Part shown: positions 1-8,754 of the stretch, one piece after another | Layout of the letters: every line of letters starts with the position of its first letter | How positions within the stretch are numbered: the first letter of the stretch is position 1 | Assembly: GCA_019636385.1 (NCBI GenBank) | Contig: JAHBXT010000002.1 | Coordinates: 558,001-622,000, forward strand | Source: Pirellulaceae bacterium | GTDB taxonomy: Bacteria; Planctomycetota; Planctomycetia; Pirellulales; Pirellulaceae | Length of the DNA: 64,000 nucleotides | Direction: 5' to 3' | Translations under genes and position numbers: made by a program | Notes under the pieces: generated by a model | Seen by the model: the letters and a program-made list of their open reading frames with translations, nothing else | The model's database searches: none | What the model was told of the DNA's origin: nothing

Positions 1-1023
1 TACTTCGTAACCGACGCTTCCAGTATGGAAGCTGTGTTAGAAGACCCCTACATCTTGGTTTATGAAAAGAAGATTTCTAACATCAAGGATTTGGTGCCGG
101 TACTGGAAGCCGTGGTTCAGCAGGGTAAGCCGCTGCTGATTATTGCTGAAGAAGTCGATGGCGAAGCTTTGGCGACGCTGGTGATCAATCGCCTGCGCGG
201 CACGCTAAATATCGCAGCAGTCAAGGCTCCGGGCTATGGTGATCGTCGTAAGGCGATGATGGAAGACATTGCCATCTTGACCGGTGGGACAGCGATTTTT
301 GAAGCTCTGGGCATCAAACTGGAATCGGTTGGCTTGGCTGAACTGGGCCGCGCGAAGAAGGTGATTATCGACAAGGATAACACCACGATTATCGAAGGCG
401 CTGGTAAGAGTTCCGATATCAAGTCGCGAATCGATCAGATTCGCCGTGAAATCGAAAACACGACCAGCGACTATGATCGCGAAAAGCTGGATGAGCGTCT
501 GGCAAAGCTGGCCGGTGGTGTTGCCAAGGTCAACGTTGGGGCTGCTACAGAAAGCGAAATGAAAGAGAAGAAGGCCCGCGTCGAAGACGCACTCTATGCT
601 ACACGAGCCGCTGTAGAAGAAGGTGTGTTGCCTGGAGGTGGCGTGGCGCTGCTGCGTGCCAGCGTGGGTCTGAAGCCTAGCGATGATTTGAGCACTGACG
701 AAATCGTTGGCTACAACATCGTGCTTCGCGCCTGCCGTGCTCCGCTGACCATGATCGCCGAAAATGCGGGCAAAGATGGCGGTATTGTGTGCGAGAAGGT
801 TTCGGAAGCCAAGGGCAACCAGGGCTACAACGCGTTGACCGACACCTACGAAGATCTGGTCAAGTCCGGGGTGATCGACCCCACCAAGGTCACGCGTACC
901 GCCCTGGCTAATGCAGCCAGTGTATCCATTCTACTGTTGACCAGTGATGCCCTGATCGCTGAAAAGCCCAAGGATGACAAGGGTTCCAAGGCCGGACATG
1001 CTGGCGATCACGATATGTACTAA
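1..1023 (+). CDS. groEL: 60-kDa chaperonin GroEL, 3' part of gene
   Basis: The reading frame is open from base 1, so the 5' part of the gene (about 200 codons) lies outside the window. The visible 340 residues cover part of the apical domain, the intermediate domain and the second equatorial segment. Diagnostic stretches are [30 protein letters not shown] and DPTKVTR, all classic group I chaperonin. The protein forms the ATP-driven cytosolic folding ring together with GroES, which is not in the window. The C-terminal tail is odd: it ends [11 protein letters not shown] instead of the usual Gly-Gly-Met repeats. Planctomycetes often carry several groEL copies, and divergent tails are typical of additional copies, so this may not be the main housekeeping copy. 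A strong terminator follows about 100 nt after the stop codon. Confidence 0.97.
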   Translation, partial: YFVTDASSMEAVLEDPYILVYEKKISNIKDLVPVLEAVVQQGKPLLIIAEEVDGEALATLVINRLRGTLNIAAVKAPGYGDRRKAMMEDIAILTGGTAIFEALGIKLESVGLAELGRAKKVIIDKDNTTIIEGAGKSSDIKSRIDQIRREIENTTSDYDREKLDERLAKLAGGVAKVNVGAATESEMKEKKARVEDALYATRAAVEEGVLPGGGVALLRASVGLKPSDDLSTDEIVGYNIVLRACRAPLTMIAENAGKDGGIVCEKVSEAKGNQGYNALTDTYEDLVKSGVIDPTKVTRTALANAASVSILLLTSDALIAEKPKDDKGSKAGHAGDHDMY

Positions 1024-1125
1024 CAGGCTGGCATGCATCTGCCAACGGCCGGCTAATCGAACCTATAAGTTTGGTCTGGTCAAGCTCGGCTCTAGTGCAT
1101 CAGCAGTCCTGAGACATTCATAAGA

Positions 1126-1173
1126 CGCATCCCGCTGAACCGAAATAACGGTTTCGGCGGGATGCGTTTTTTT
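1126..1173 (+). terminator. Rho-independent terminator after groEL
   Basis: A perfect 10-bp stem (CGCATCCCGC with GCGGGATGCG) is extended inward by a second short stem around the loop and followed immediately by seven T residues. It lies about 100 nt downstream of the groEL stop codon on the same strand. Confidence 0.93.
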
Positions 1174-1717
1174 CATATATATTCACTCGTAATCGTTCAG
1201 GAATTTGCAGGAGTGAATCGGGCCAATTTTGCTGCGAAGTAAGAAAGTCAATTGTGGCTGGTTGCGCGCCGGCTAGTCAAATGGAACGGCACTAGGCAAG
1301 CCGTGAGCGTTCCGTGAAGCTTTCAATTACGCGCAATTATTGCCGTATCCGTGGATTCGAGTCGATAGTAGTTTGATTGGCAACTACAGAAATTGATTTC
1401 TGAGTTTGCGATCTGCGGAGGCCGTCGTCATGGAAGGCTGGGGGCGAACTAGAGATCGAAGGGTGCAAGTTACCTGACCAGCGGTTGAAGACTCGCTGCG
1501 CAAAGTTGCTCGGTCAGCTAGGCGAGAAGATTGGAGCGGCGTCGCCAGTAGCCTGCCAAGATTGGGCAGTCGCAGGATTTTGTATCGAAGTTGCGCTCTG
1601 CCCCCGGCTACCGTCTGGCGCAGCTTCGCAACTAGTGACTAGTGAGAAGCCTACTGAGCCACAATACGAGTCAGCGAGATTCAATGCTGCGGGTAGAATC
1701 GGCAGAGGGCTTCGTTT
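1174..1717. other. Intergenic region, nothing recognised
   Basis: About 540 nt between the groEL terminator and the convergent bioD gene. The only plus-strand frame here (1485-1721) has an atypical, low-complexity translation, runs into bioD, and has no ribosome binding site. I see no tRNA, clear promoter or mobile element. A short direct repeat (CTAGTGA twice) lies near 1631. Confidence 0.5.
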
Positions 1718-2482
1718 TTAGCTATTGAGGTTTTCTGATCTAGCGTTGCTCATCTGCGTCAGAGCCAACTTCAGTAGATCCTCTGAAGTTTCAATCAACG
1801 GCACCTCAGGCAGGAAAGTACGCAGCATTTGGAGATTGCCCGAATGTATGTCGTCTAGCCACAATTGATCGTTTGCGGACGCCAGGCTGTTAGCGAGAGG
1901 CTGTGAGGGACGATCGGAAATGCGGTTGAAAACGATCGCGCTCAATGACAGGTCGCGCCGCCCGATGGCTTCGACAGTCAGCAGGGTGTGATTCACGCAA
2001 CCGACGCGACTGGCAACCACCAAGATCAACGGTAGTCTTAATTGCTCTGCCAGATCCAATACTGTTTTCGATGCGCTAATTGGCGACAGCACGCCGCCAG
2101 CACCTTCGACGACCAGCAAGTCACAATGGCCAGCCCACCAAGTCGCTCCGCTTACCAGAGCTTCTTCATCTACAGTGCGACCCTCTATGGCCGCTGCAAT
2201 TGGTGGTGCCAAGGGCGCGGCAAATCGCTGAGGGCAGACGCGGTCGATAAGGTCAGGGTTCAGGTCGGCAGCCTCACAGAGTTGTTCGGCGTCGCCAGCG
2301 ACATTGGATTGACCTGTACCGCTAGCTACCGCTTTATAGACGCCAACGCGCACGGCGCCGAGTCGAAGTTCGCGCACTAGACGTGAGGCCCAATAGGTCT
2401 TGCCCACGTCGGTGTCAGTTCCAACGAAGAAGAGTCCAGGAGGCGGTTTGACGGGCGGAATCATGCTGAGTATGGATTTCAT
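1718..2482 (-). CDS. bioD: Dethiobiotin synthetase BioD
   Basis: This cytosolic enzyme of biotin synthesis closes the ureido ring on 7,8-diaminopelargonic acid using CO2 and ATP. The P-loop GTDTDVGKTY lies at residues 21-30, followed by the substrate-lysine segment GVYKAVASG and the VVEGAGG motif that precedes the switch region. At 254 residues it is slightly longer than the usual ~225, mainly because of a C-terminal tail. Two starts are possible, Met1 at 2482 or Met7 at 2464; neither has a clear Shine-Dalgarno, so the first is kept. No other biotin gene lies in the window. The gene is divergent from the amidase at 2587. Confidence 0.93.
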   Translation of the reverse strand: MKSILSMIPPVKPPPGLFFVGTDTDVGKTYWASRLVRELRLGAVRVGVYKAVASGTGQSNVAGDAEQLCEAADLNPDLIDRVCPQRFAAPLAPPIAAAIEGRTVDEEALVSGATWWAGHCDLLVVEGAGGVLSPISASKTVLDLAEQLRLPLILVVASRVGCVNHTLLTVEAIGRRDLSLSAIVFNRISDRPSQPLANSLASANDQLWLDDIHSGNLQMLRTFLPEVPLIETSEDLLKLALTQMSNARSENLNS

Positions 2483-2586
2483 AGCGAGAGGAGCAACAAG
2501 CTGTGGCTTAGAGGCTGCGGCAACGATATCATTACCATGCCTGAGTTTGCCCTGCCCAAATACTCGCGACCGCCTGTCCCAAAATC

Positions 2587-3462
2587 ATGACGTCTGACTC
2601 CCGCGTTGTCCAGCTTGCTTTAGTCCAGATGACATGCACTCACGACAAGCAGCACAATCTTGACAAAGCGATCGAGTGCATTGCCCAGGCGGCCAGTGAT
2701 GGTGCTAACATTATCTGCCTACAGGAAGTGTTCAACACACAGTATCCCTGCCAGAGCGAAGTGCATGCCCAATTTGAGCTGGCAGAACCCGTGGATGGCC
2801 CCACCAGCCGACGGCTCAGCCATGCTGCCCGGCAACATGGTGTGGTGATTGTCTGCTCGATATTCGAGCGGCGTGCGCAGGGGCTGTACCACAACACAGC
2901 GCTCACTTTCGATGCGGATGGTCAGCGAGTTGGTCTGTACCGCAAGATGCACATTCCGGATGACCCGCTGTACTACGAAAAGTTCTACTTCACACCAGGC
3001 GACCTGGGATTTACGGTCGCTCGTACCCGTTACGGCTGTTTGGGAGTTGGCGTGTGCTGGGATCAGTGGTATCCCGAGGCGGCTCGGCTCTTGGCCTTGC
3101 GTGGTGCAGAAATATTGCTTTATCCTACGGCCATCGGCTGGATTCATCAGGAGCGTGAGCAATATGGAATGGTGCAACACGACAGTTGGGAAACTGCCAT
3201 GCGCGGGCATGCGATCGCCAACGGATGTTTTGTGGCAGCGGCCAATCGCGTCGGCGTGGAGGGTGGCCTGCAGTTCTGGGGTGCATCGTTTGTAGCCGAT
3301 CCGCATGGCCAGTTACTTCGCCGCGCCAGCCACACCGAAGAAGAGATTATACTGGTGGCCTGCGATTTGAATTCAATCGACTCGGTGCGTACCCACTGGC
3401 CGTTCCTGCGCGACCGGCGCGTTGATGCTTATGGCGATCTAACCAAGCGGTTTATCGACTAA
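2587..3462 (+). CDS. aguB: N-carbamoylputrescine amidase (nitrilase superfamily)
   Basis: A 291-residue carbon-nitrogen hydrolase with the complete nitrilase triad: E47 in LQEVF, K120 in YRKMHIPDD, and nucleophile C157 in GVCWDQWYPE. The YRKMHIPDDPLYYEKFYFTPGD stretch and the CWDQWYPEAARL box are characteristic of N-carbamoylputrescine amidases. These cytosolic enzymes hydrolyse N-carbamoylputrescine to putrescine, CO2 and ammonia, the last step of the agmatine route. The usual partner, agmatine deiminase (aguA), is not adjacent; flanking genes are bioD (divergent) and a TlpA-like protein. The family is certain; the substrate rests on motif similarity. Confidence 0.88.
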   Translation: MTSDSRVVQLALVQMTCTHDKQHNLDKAIECIAQAASDGANIICLQEVFNTQYPCQSEVHAQFELAEPVDGPTSRRLSHAARQHGVVIVCSIFERRAQGLYHNTALTFDADGQRVGLYRKMHIPDDPLYYEKFYFTPGDLGFTVARTRYGCLGVGVCWDQWYPEAARLLALRGAEILLYPTAIGWIHQEREQYGMVQHDSWETAMRGHAIANGCFVAAANRVGVEGGLQFWGASFVADPHGQLLRRASHTEEEIILVACDLNSIDSVRTHWPFLRDRRVDAYGDLTKRFID

Positions 3463-3653
3463 TGAGGGTTTGTTGTTTTGTAACTGTACACGCCTGTGGC
3501 GGGCTGGCACGGGACCAGATTGGTTGTAGTAAAGCAAACTTTGTCACGAACAACGTGATTCGGGTCCAACCGCCGACTCCCATCCTTCTCGCTTGACCCA
3601 TCCTAAGAATTGCGTGATCGGTACACTGTTTATTGAATGGATAGGATTATCAC

Positions 3654-4835
3654 ATGCTCCCGTTTCGTATGATCGCCGTCGGATTATTGGCCGTGCATGC
3701 AACGATGTCTTTGCAATTGCCCACAGCGACAGCACAGCCGACCTTGGATATCGGATTAAAGGCTCCACCGATCAATGTTCAGTACTGGATCAGCGATGGT
3801 GGTGGAAAATTCAAGCCGGTGCAAGAATTCGAGCCGGGTAAAGTTTATGTAATTGAATTTTGGGCGACTTGGTGTCCACCGTGCGTGGCCAGCATGCCGC
3901 ATTTGGCTAAGTTACAGCGCAGCTATGCAGATCACGGAGTTCAAATTGTCAGCATTAGCGACGAGGAGCAGTCGACCGTTCAGGAGTTCTTGAAACAACC
4001 GGTCCCAGAAGGGATCACGCGCGCGCTAAAGAAAGAAGGCGACCAGTCTAAATCCGACGAGCCACCGGCAGCGGCCGATCCGCCAGCAAAGCTGACGTTT
4101 GGGGAGCTGACTGCTGGCTACTGCTTAACCACCGACCCTGATCAGTCGGTCTATCGTGACTTCATGGAAGCTTCAGAGGAAGGTGGGATTCCGACGGCAT
4201 TTATCGTTGGCAAGGATGGCGTCGTGGAATGGATTGGGCACCCCATGGAACTGGACGAACCGTTGGCACAGGTTGTAGCTGGCAAGTGGGATCGCCAAGC
4301 GCTCATCCAAAAACGTGCTGAACAACGTGCGATCCAGGCGGCGATCACGGAGATCTACCAGAAGCTTCAGGCTGGTCAAACGGAACCGGCGCTCAAAGAA
4401 TTGGACGAACTCATCGCGCGAACCAAGGACACCAGTACTCAGGTCGAGCTACGAATTCTGCAGCTGGAACTGCTGGTTCAGCTACATCCGCAACGGGCCG
4501 TAGCTACCCTGCAAAAGATCACTGCTCAGCAAATGGAGGCAGAGGTGCTCAATAGAATAGCCAGTTCAGTCATTGAACTAACACAAGAAGCTGACCAAGA
4601 GGCTCCGGTGGAATTGCTGACCGCAGCGATTGAGGCGGCTGAAAAGGCGGTCAAGTTGTCACCCAACAATGGAATGATTCTGGATACATTGGCTCGACTG
4701 CTGTACCTCAGCGATCATCTACAGCGGGCTATCGAAGTGCAGACACAGGCCGTCGCGCTGAGCCCAGGGAGCAAAGAATTGCGTGAATTCTTAAACGCAA
4801 TGAAGCAGGAGCTTTCGGAGACAGTTGAGAAGTAA
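3654..4835 (+). CDS. TlpA-like exported thioredoxin with C-terminal TPRs
   Basis: A 393-residue protein that begins with a signal peptide (about residues 1-28, ending TATAQ). A TlpA/ResA-type thioredoxin domain follows with the active-site pair C74/C77 in ATWCPPC. A charged insertion (about residues 115-150, with EGDQSKSDEPP) splits the thioredoxin fold. The later segment GGIPTAFIVGKDG is the conserved cis-proline region. From about residue 220 the protein becomes helical with TPR-like repeats (AVKLSPNNGMILDTLARLLY and similar). It probably acts outside the cytoplasmic membrane as a thiol-disulfide reductase or in redox control of envelope proteins; the partner is unknown. It stands alone and ends convergent to aroB. 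Confidence 0.87.
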   Translation: MLPFRMIAVGLLAVHATMSLQLPTATAQPTLDIGLKAPPINVQYWISDGGGKFKPVQEFEPGKVYVIEFWATWCPPCVASMPHLAKLQRSYADHGVQIVSISDEEQSTVQEFLKQPVPEGITRALKKEGDQSKSDEPPAAADPPAKLTFGELTAGYCLTTDPDQSVYRDFMEASEEGGIPTAFIVGKDGVVEWIGHPMELDEPLAQVVAGKWDRQALIQKRAEQRAIQAAITEIYQKLQAGQTEPALKELDELIARTKDTSTQVELRILQLELLVQLHPQRAVATLQKITAQQMEAEVLNRIASSVIELTQEADQEAPVELLTAAIEAAEKAVKLSPNNGMILDTLARLLYLSDHLQRAIEVQTQAVALSPGSKELREFLNAMKQELSETVEK

Positions 4836-4987
4836 GCGGCCTTTGGGGCAGTAGTGATTGAGTGCCATTAGGGGCTGGAAGTCGGTTGGCGCGGGACCGA
4901 AGTTTATGTGATTGACGTTTTGCGATGTGCGATGGATTTAATCGTCGCTGGAATGCGGTGATTGTGCAACAGCTAGCCGGTTGCAGC

Positions 4988-6088
4988 CTACACGAGAGCC
5001 GCATTGATGGCGGCGACTGCCTGCTGCTTGCTAATGCCATCTACCAACTGCACGTTTCCATATCGACCCATGGGCAAAATGAAACGTAGCGTGCCGTGCT
5101 GGACCTTTTTGTCGTGCTGCATGGCCTGCCACATCGCTTCCGGATCGGCATCAGCGTAGTTTATGGGCAATCCCAAGTCGCACAGTAACTGTCGCTGCCG
5201 ATTTACGAATGTCCCGTCGACGCGGCCCAACTCGGCAGCCAAGATCGCAGCCATGTTCATTCCGATCGCGACCGCCTCGCCATGTAACCAAGTGCCGTAG
5301 CCAGCCGTAGCTTCGATCGCATGCGCAAAGGTATGGCCATAGTTCAAGATGGCTCGACGTCCGGTCAATTCACGTTCGTCATCCTGCACGACGCTGGCTT
5401 TGGCTCGACATGACTGAGCAATGATATGCCTGAGCGCCGCCGGATCGCGCGAGCGAATCGAGTTGGCATTTTGCTGCAGGTAGTCCAATAATTCTGGCAG
5501 CATGATCACGCCATATTTTACCACCTCTGCCAGTCCCGACAGAAACTGGCGATCAGGCAATGTCACAAGCGTCGCCAGGTCGATGCACACATGCAACGGT
5601 TGCCAAAACGCGCCGACAATGTTTTTGGCAGTCGGCAAGTTGATGCCGGTCTTTCCGCCGACGCTCGAGTCGACTTGACTGAGCAGCGTGGTTGGAACTT
5701 GAACGAGTGACAGGCCGCGCGCAAAAGTAGCGGCAGCAAATCCTGCCAAATCACCGATTACGCCACCGCCGACGGCCACGATCAAGCTGCCGCGATCTGT
5801 TCGACCGTCAAGCAATTGCTGCCAAAGTGCGCTTAATTGCTCGACGCTCTTGCTCTCCTCGCCGCTAGGCACCTCAATTTCCGTGACCCGCAATCCTTGG
5901 GTCGATAGGGATTGGCTGACCTGCGCGGCATGAGTCGCGACGGCACGATCAAATACTATCGCCGTGTGTCGGCAATTGGGTACCAGCTTGCCAATCGCGG
6001 AACCCAGCCCGGGCAACAGTCCGTGGCCGATTTCAATCGCGTAGCTGCGCTGACCAAGTTCAACCAGCAGTTTATCTATGTGAGGCAT
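4988..6088 (-). CDS. aroB: 3-Dehydroquinate synthase AroB
   Basis: Second enzyme of the shikimate pathway: it converts DAHP to 3-dehydroquinate with NAD and a divalent metal, in the cytosol. The 366 residues match the family length. Visible are the NAD-binding GGGVIGDLAGF, the DSSVGGKTG loop, and the metal-ligand segments GHTFAHAIE and HGEAVAIGM. The start at 6088 fits the family N-terminus (Y.IEIG). It lies 37 nt downstream of rhamnulokinase on the same strand and may be co-transcribed with it, although the two functions are unrelated. Confidence 0.96.
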   Translation of the reverse strand: MPHIDKLLVELGQRSYAIEIGHGLLPGLGSAIGKLVPNCRHTAIVFDRAVATHAAQVSQSLSTQGLRVTEIEVPSGEESKSVEQLSALWQQLLDGRTDRGSLIVAVGGGVIGDLAGFAAATFARGLSLVQVPTTLLSQVDSSVGGKTGINLPTAKNIVGAFWQPLHVCIDLATLVTLPDRQFLSGLAEVVKYGVIMLPELLDYLQQNANSIRSRDPAALRHIIAQSCRAKASVVQDDERELTGRRAILNYGHTFAHAIEATAGYGTWLHGEAVAIGMNMAAILAAELGRVDGTFVNRQRQLLCDLGLPINYADADPEAMWQAMQHDKKVQHGTLRFILPMGRYGNVQLVDGISKQQAVAAINAALV

Positions 6089-6125
6089 CCGTCAATATCC
6101 AGCGGGAAATGATTAGCGACTAGAT

Positions 6126-7640
6126 TTAGCCTGTCAGGCGTGACAAGGTCGCCAAACCCTGTTGCCAACGTTCACGACTTGCAGAATCAACCGCAGGTTC
6201 GTAGCGCACGATATCCGGCAGGCCAAGCACCAGCTGTCGGGCTTGTTGCACACTGTCCAGACCGCCACTGCCGACGGCTTGGACCAGCATATTCCCTAGC
6301 GCGGTTGCTTCGACTGGACCGGCAACCACTGCACGATCACAGGCATCGGCTGCGAATTGGCACAATAACCGATTCTGCACGCCGCCGCCAACCATGTGAA
6401 CCACGGATAACGGTGCACCCAACAACTGCTGTAGCGAATCCAGAACCATTCGGTAGCGTAGCGCCAAACTCTCCAGAGCGCAGCGAGTCACTTCTCCTTC
6501 GGTCGAGGGAATTCGCTGCCCTGTTTTCTTGCAATACTGTCGAATGGCTTCGGGCATGTTGGTTGGCGCAGCAAAACTAGGGTCATCAGGATCGATGACG
6601 GCAACCATGCTCTCTGCCTGGCTGGCCAAGTGAGTCAAATGGTTCCAGTCCCAATCGAAACCATCGCGTCGCCATTGATCGCGGCACTGCTGGACTATCC
6701 ACAAGCCAGAAATATTCTTGAGCAGCCTTACACTGCCCGCAACGCCACCTTCGTTGGTGAAGTTCAGTGCCTGGCATTCCGGAGTGAGATTGGGGCAGGC
6801 CAGTTCAACGCCCATCAGCGACCATGTTCCACAGCTTATGTAGCACCAATCTGGCTGTTGCTGAGCGAACGCTTTTGCGGGAACCGCCAACACTGCCGAG
6901 CCGGTATCGTGTGTGGCAGGCACGACGACCTTGACCTGCGAACCCAGGTGAGTGCGCTCACGCACCGCCGATGTCACGCTGCCCAGCACCGTAGTGGGTT
7001 GAATGGGCTTGCTAAAAATCTGCTGGGGAATATCAAGTGCTTGGATAACCGGTTGGCTCCAATCGCAAGTGCGTGGGTCCAGTAACTGAGTTGTCGACGC
7101 GTTGGTGAACTCGTTGCTTTTTTCACCGCACAACAACCAATGAAAGAAGTCGGGCACCATCAAAAACTGGCGAGCCACATCCAACAATGGCGATTTCTCT
7201 AATCGCATCGAGTACAATTGGTAAGCCGAGTTGAATTCCATGAACTGTAGGCCGGTATGCGCAAAAATATCTTGGCGACTTATGCGCTGAAAGGCTCGCT
7301 GCATGACGCCGCGCGTGCGCGTATCGCGGTAGCTGAAGGCGGGACCAACTAGATCGTCATTCAGATCCAGTAAGACAAAGTCGACGCCCCAGGTATCGGC
7401 TCCCACGCTGACAATGCGTTGACCGTAGCGGGCTGCAGATTTTTGCAGGCCATTCTGAATCTCTTCCCAGACAGCCAGCAGATTCCACACCAGTCGTTTG
7501 CCCAATGGCAGCGGGCCGTTGGGAAAGCGATGCACCTCTTCCAACAGAATGTTGGAATCCTGAATGCAGCCCGCGAGAACGCGACCTCCGGAAGCCCCCA
7601 CGTCAATCGCTAAGTGAACTGGAGCTTGATTCGATTTCAT
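6126..7640 (-). CDS. rhaB: Rhamnulokinase
   Basis: A 504-residue FGGY-family sugar kinase. AIDVGASGGRV near the N-terminus is the RhaB version of the ATP-binding loop. GADTWGVDFVLLD, ATHDTGSAVLAVP and VHMVGGGVQNRLLCQ are further rhamnulokinase signatures. It phosphorylates L-rhamnulose to L-rhamnulose-1-phosphate in the cytosol. That product is the substrate of the class II aldolase found in this window's microcompartment locus (36847-37770), so the two probably belong to one pathway although 28 kb apart. No rhamnose isomerase gene was recognised here. It lies 146 nt downstream of ymdB on the same strand and just upstream of aroB. Confidence 0.92.
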   Translation of the reverse strand: MKSNQAPVHLAIDVGASGGRVLAGCIQDSNILLEEVHRFPNGPLPLGKRLVWNLLAVWEEIQNGLQKSAARYGQRIVSVGADTWGVDFVLLDLNDDLVGPAFSYRDTRTRGVMQRAFQRISRQDIFAHTGLQFMEFNSAYQLYSMRLEKSPLLDVARQFLMVPDFFHWLLCGEKSNEFTNASTTQLLDPRTCDWSQPVIQALDIPQQIFSKPIQPTTVLGSVTSAVRERTHLGSQVKVVVPATHDTGSAVLAVPAKAFAQQQPDWCYISCGTWSLMGVELACPNLTPECQALNFTNEGGVAGSVRLLKNISGLWIVQQCRDQWRRDGFDWDWNHLTHLASQAESMVAVIDPDDPSFAAPTNMPEAIRQYCKKTGQRIPSTEGEVTRCALESLALRYRMVLDSLQQLLGAPLSVVHMVGGGVQNRLLCQFAADACDRAVVAGPVEATALGNMLVQAVGSGGLDSVQQARQLVLGLPDIVRYEPAVDSASRERWQQGLATLSRLTG

Positions 7641-7786
7641 TCATCAGCCTCGCTTGGCAATCGTGTGTTTGTACTGTCTGGCATTGTGTTGCGAATGCGC
7701 TATGAGCGGACCTTCGCGGGGCAGGAGCCGGTGAGTTCAAAGTCGTGTTGCAGACTCACAGGGACTGCTGTGCAATTCCATAACGT

Positions 7787-8746
7787 TCATTCAGGCTCCG
7801 CTTGTCCCGCCGTACGTCTTGCGCGGACGGCTGAGATTGGTCTAGTTTTTCGCACGTCGGACTCACGGGACTTGGCGTAGTCTTCTAGATCATTAAGCTT
7901 CAAACTGATGCGACCGATGGCCTGACATTGTCCGCTGGTGGGATCGACATCCAACCAGGTAGCGCTCAGTCGCACATCGCCTTTTGCCACATGAAAAGGC
8001 GCGGGCATGGCTGTCAGAGTAACGGCTTGCACAGCATCAATACTCCGGCCTATGATGCTGTCAAATGGCCCGGTCATTCCAACATCACATTGAAAGCCCG
8101 TGCCGCCTGGGAATATCTGCTCATCCGCTGTTGTCACGTGAGTATGCGTTCCCAATACGGCGGTGACTCGACCGTCTAAATACCGCCCCATCAACTGCTT
8201 GTCGCTGGTGGCTTCCGCGTGAAAATCAACGATGCGAATCGTGGCAGCCTTGGGCAATTGTTGTAATTCGCGGTCGACTGACGTAAACGGACAGTCAACC
8301 GGTTTCATAAACGCCCGTCCCAACGCACTGATGACTGCCACCTGACCGCCGCGCTCGAGATTCAGCAGCATGTGTGACTTGCCAGCCGAAGTTGCCGGAA
8401 AATTACAAGGGCGAACGATGTTGGGTTCTGACTCAAGCGTCTGCACAATTTCTTGACGTTTGTAGATATGGTCGCCCAAGGTGATGCCGTTGTAACCAGC
8501 TTGGATCAGGCGGCGGTAGTCAGCTTGGCGCAAGCCGGAACCGTCGGCTGCATTTTCTGCATTAATCAATAGACAATCGGCGTTCAATTGCTCTCTGAAC
8601 CAGTCGGCTGCCAGGCAGGCAATGCGCATGCCTGGTTTGCCAACTGTATCACCCACCAGCACGACTCGGCGATAGTTAGCGCCAGGAGCCTCTGGGATTG
8701 GGCTACGCGGGTGAACGATCGGTTGATTTCCATCGGCTGTTGACAT
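7787..8746 (-). CDS. ymdB: YmdB-family metallophosphoesterase
   Basis: Calcineurin-like phosphoesterase of the YmdB/TIGR00282 family; characterised members hydrolyse 2',3'-cAMP and affect RNase Y-dependent gene expression. The metal-binding set is visible: D33 in VGDTVG, N62/E64 in INAENAADGSG, H93 in GDHIY, then FHAEATSDK and GTHTHVTTAD. A longer frame opens at 8857 but would overlap rny by more than 100 nt. The ATG at 8746 gives the normal family start just ahead of VVLVGDTVG and leaves an 8-nt gap after the rny stop. The 319-residue product has a basic C-terminal extension of about 35 residues that most homologues lack. Adjacency to rny is a widely conserved pairing. Confidence 0.92.
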   Translation of the reverse strand: MSTADGNQPIVHPRSPIPEAPGANYRRVVLVGDTVGKPGMRIACLAADWFREQLNADCLLINAENAADGSGLRQADYRRLIQAGYNGITLGDHIYKRQEIVQTLESEPNIVRPCNFPATSAGKSHMLLNLERGGQVAVISALGRAFMKPVDCPFTSVDRELQQLPKAATIRIVDFHAEATSDKQLMGRYLDGRVTAVLGTHTHVTTADEQIFPGGTGFQCDVGMTGPFDSIIGRSIDAVQAVTLTAMPAPFHVAKGDVRLSATWLDVDPTSGQCQAIGRISLKLNDLEDYAKSRESDVRKTRPISAVRARRTAGQAEPE

Positions 8747-8754
8747 GGCGTGAA

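Noticed and set aside
1485..1721. 78-codon plus-strand frame after groEL
   Set aside because: No ribosome binding site, unlikely translation, and it runs into the end of bioD.
2719..3306. 195-codon minus-strand frame
   Set aside because: Antisense shadow of the N-carbamoylputrescine amidase gene, which has intact catalytic motifs in the other frame.
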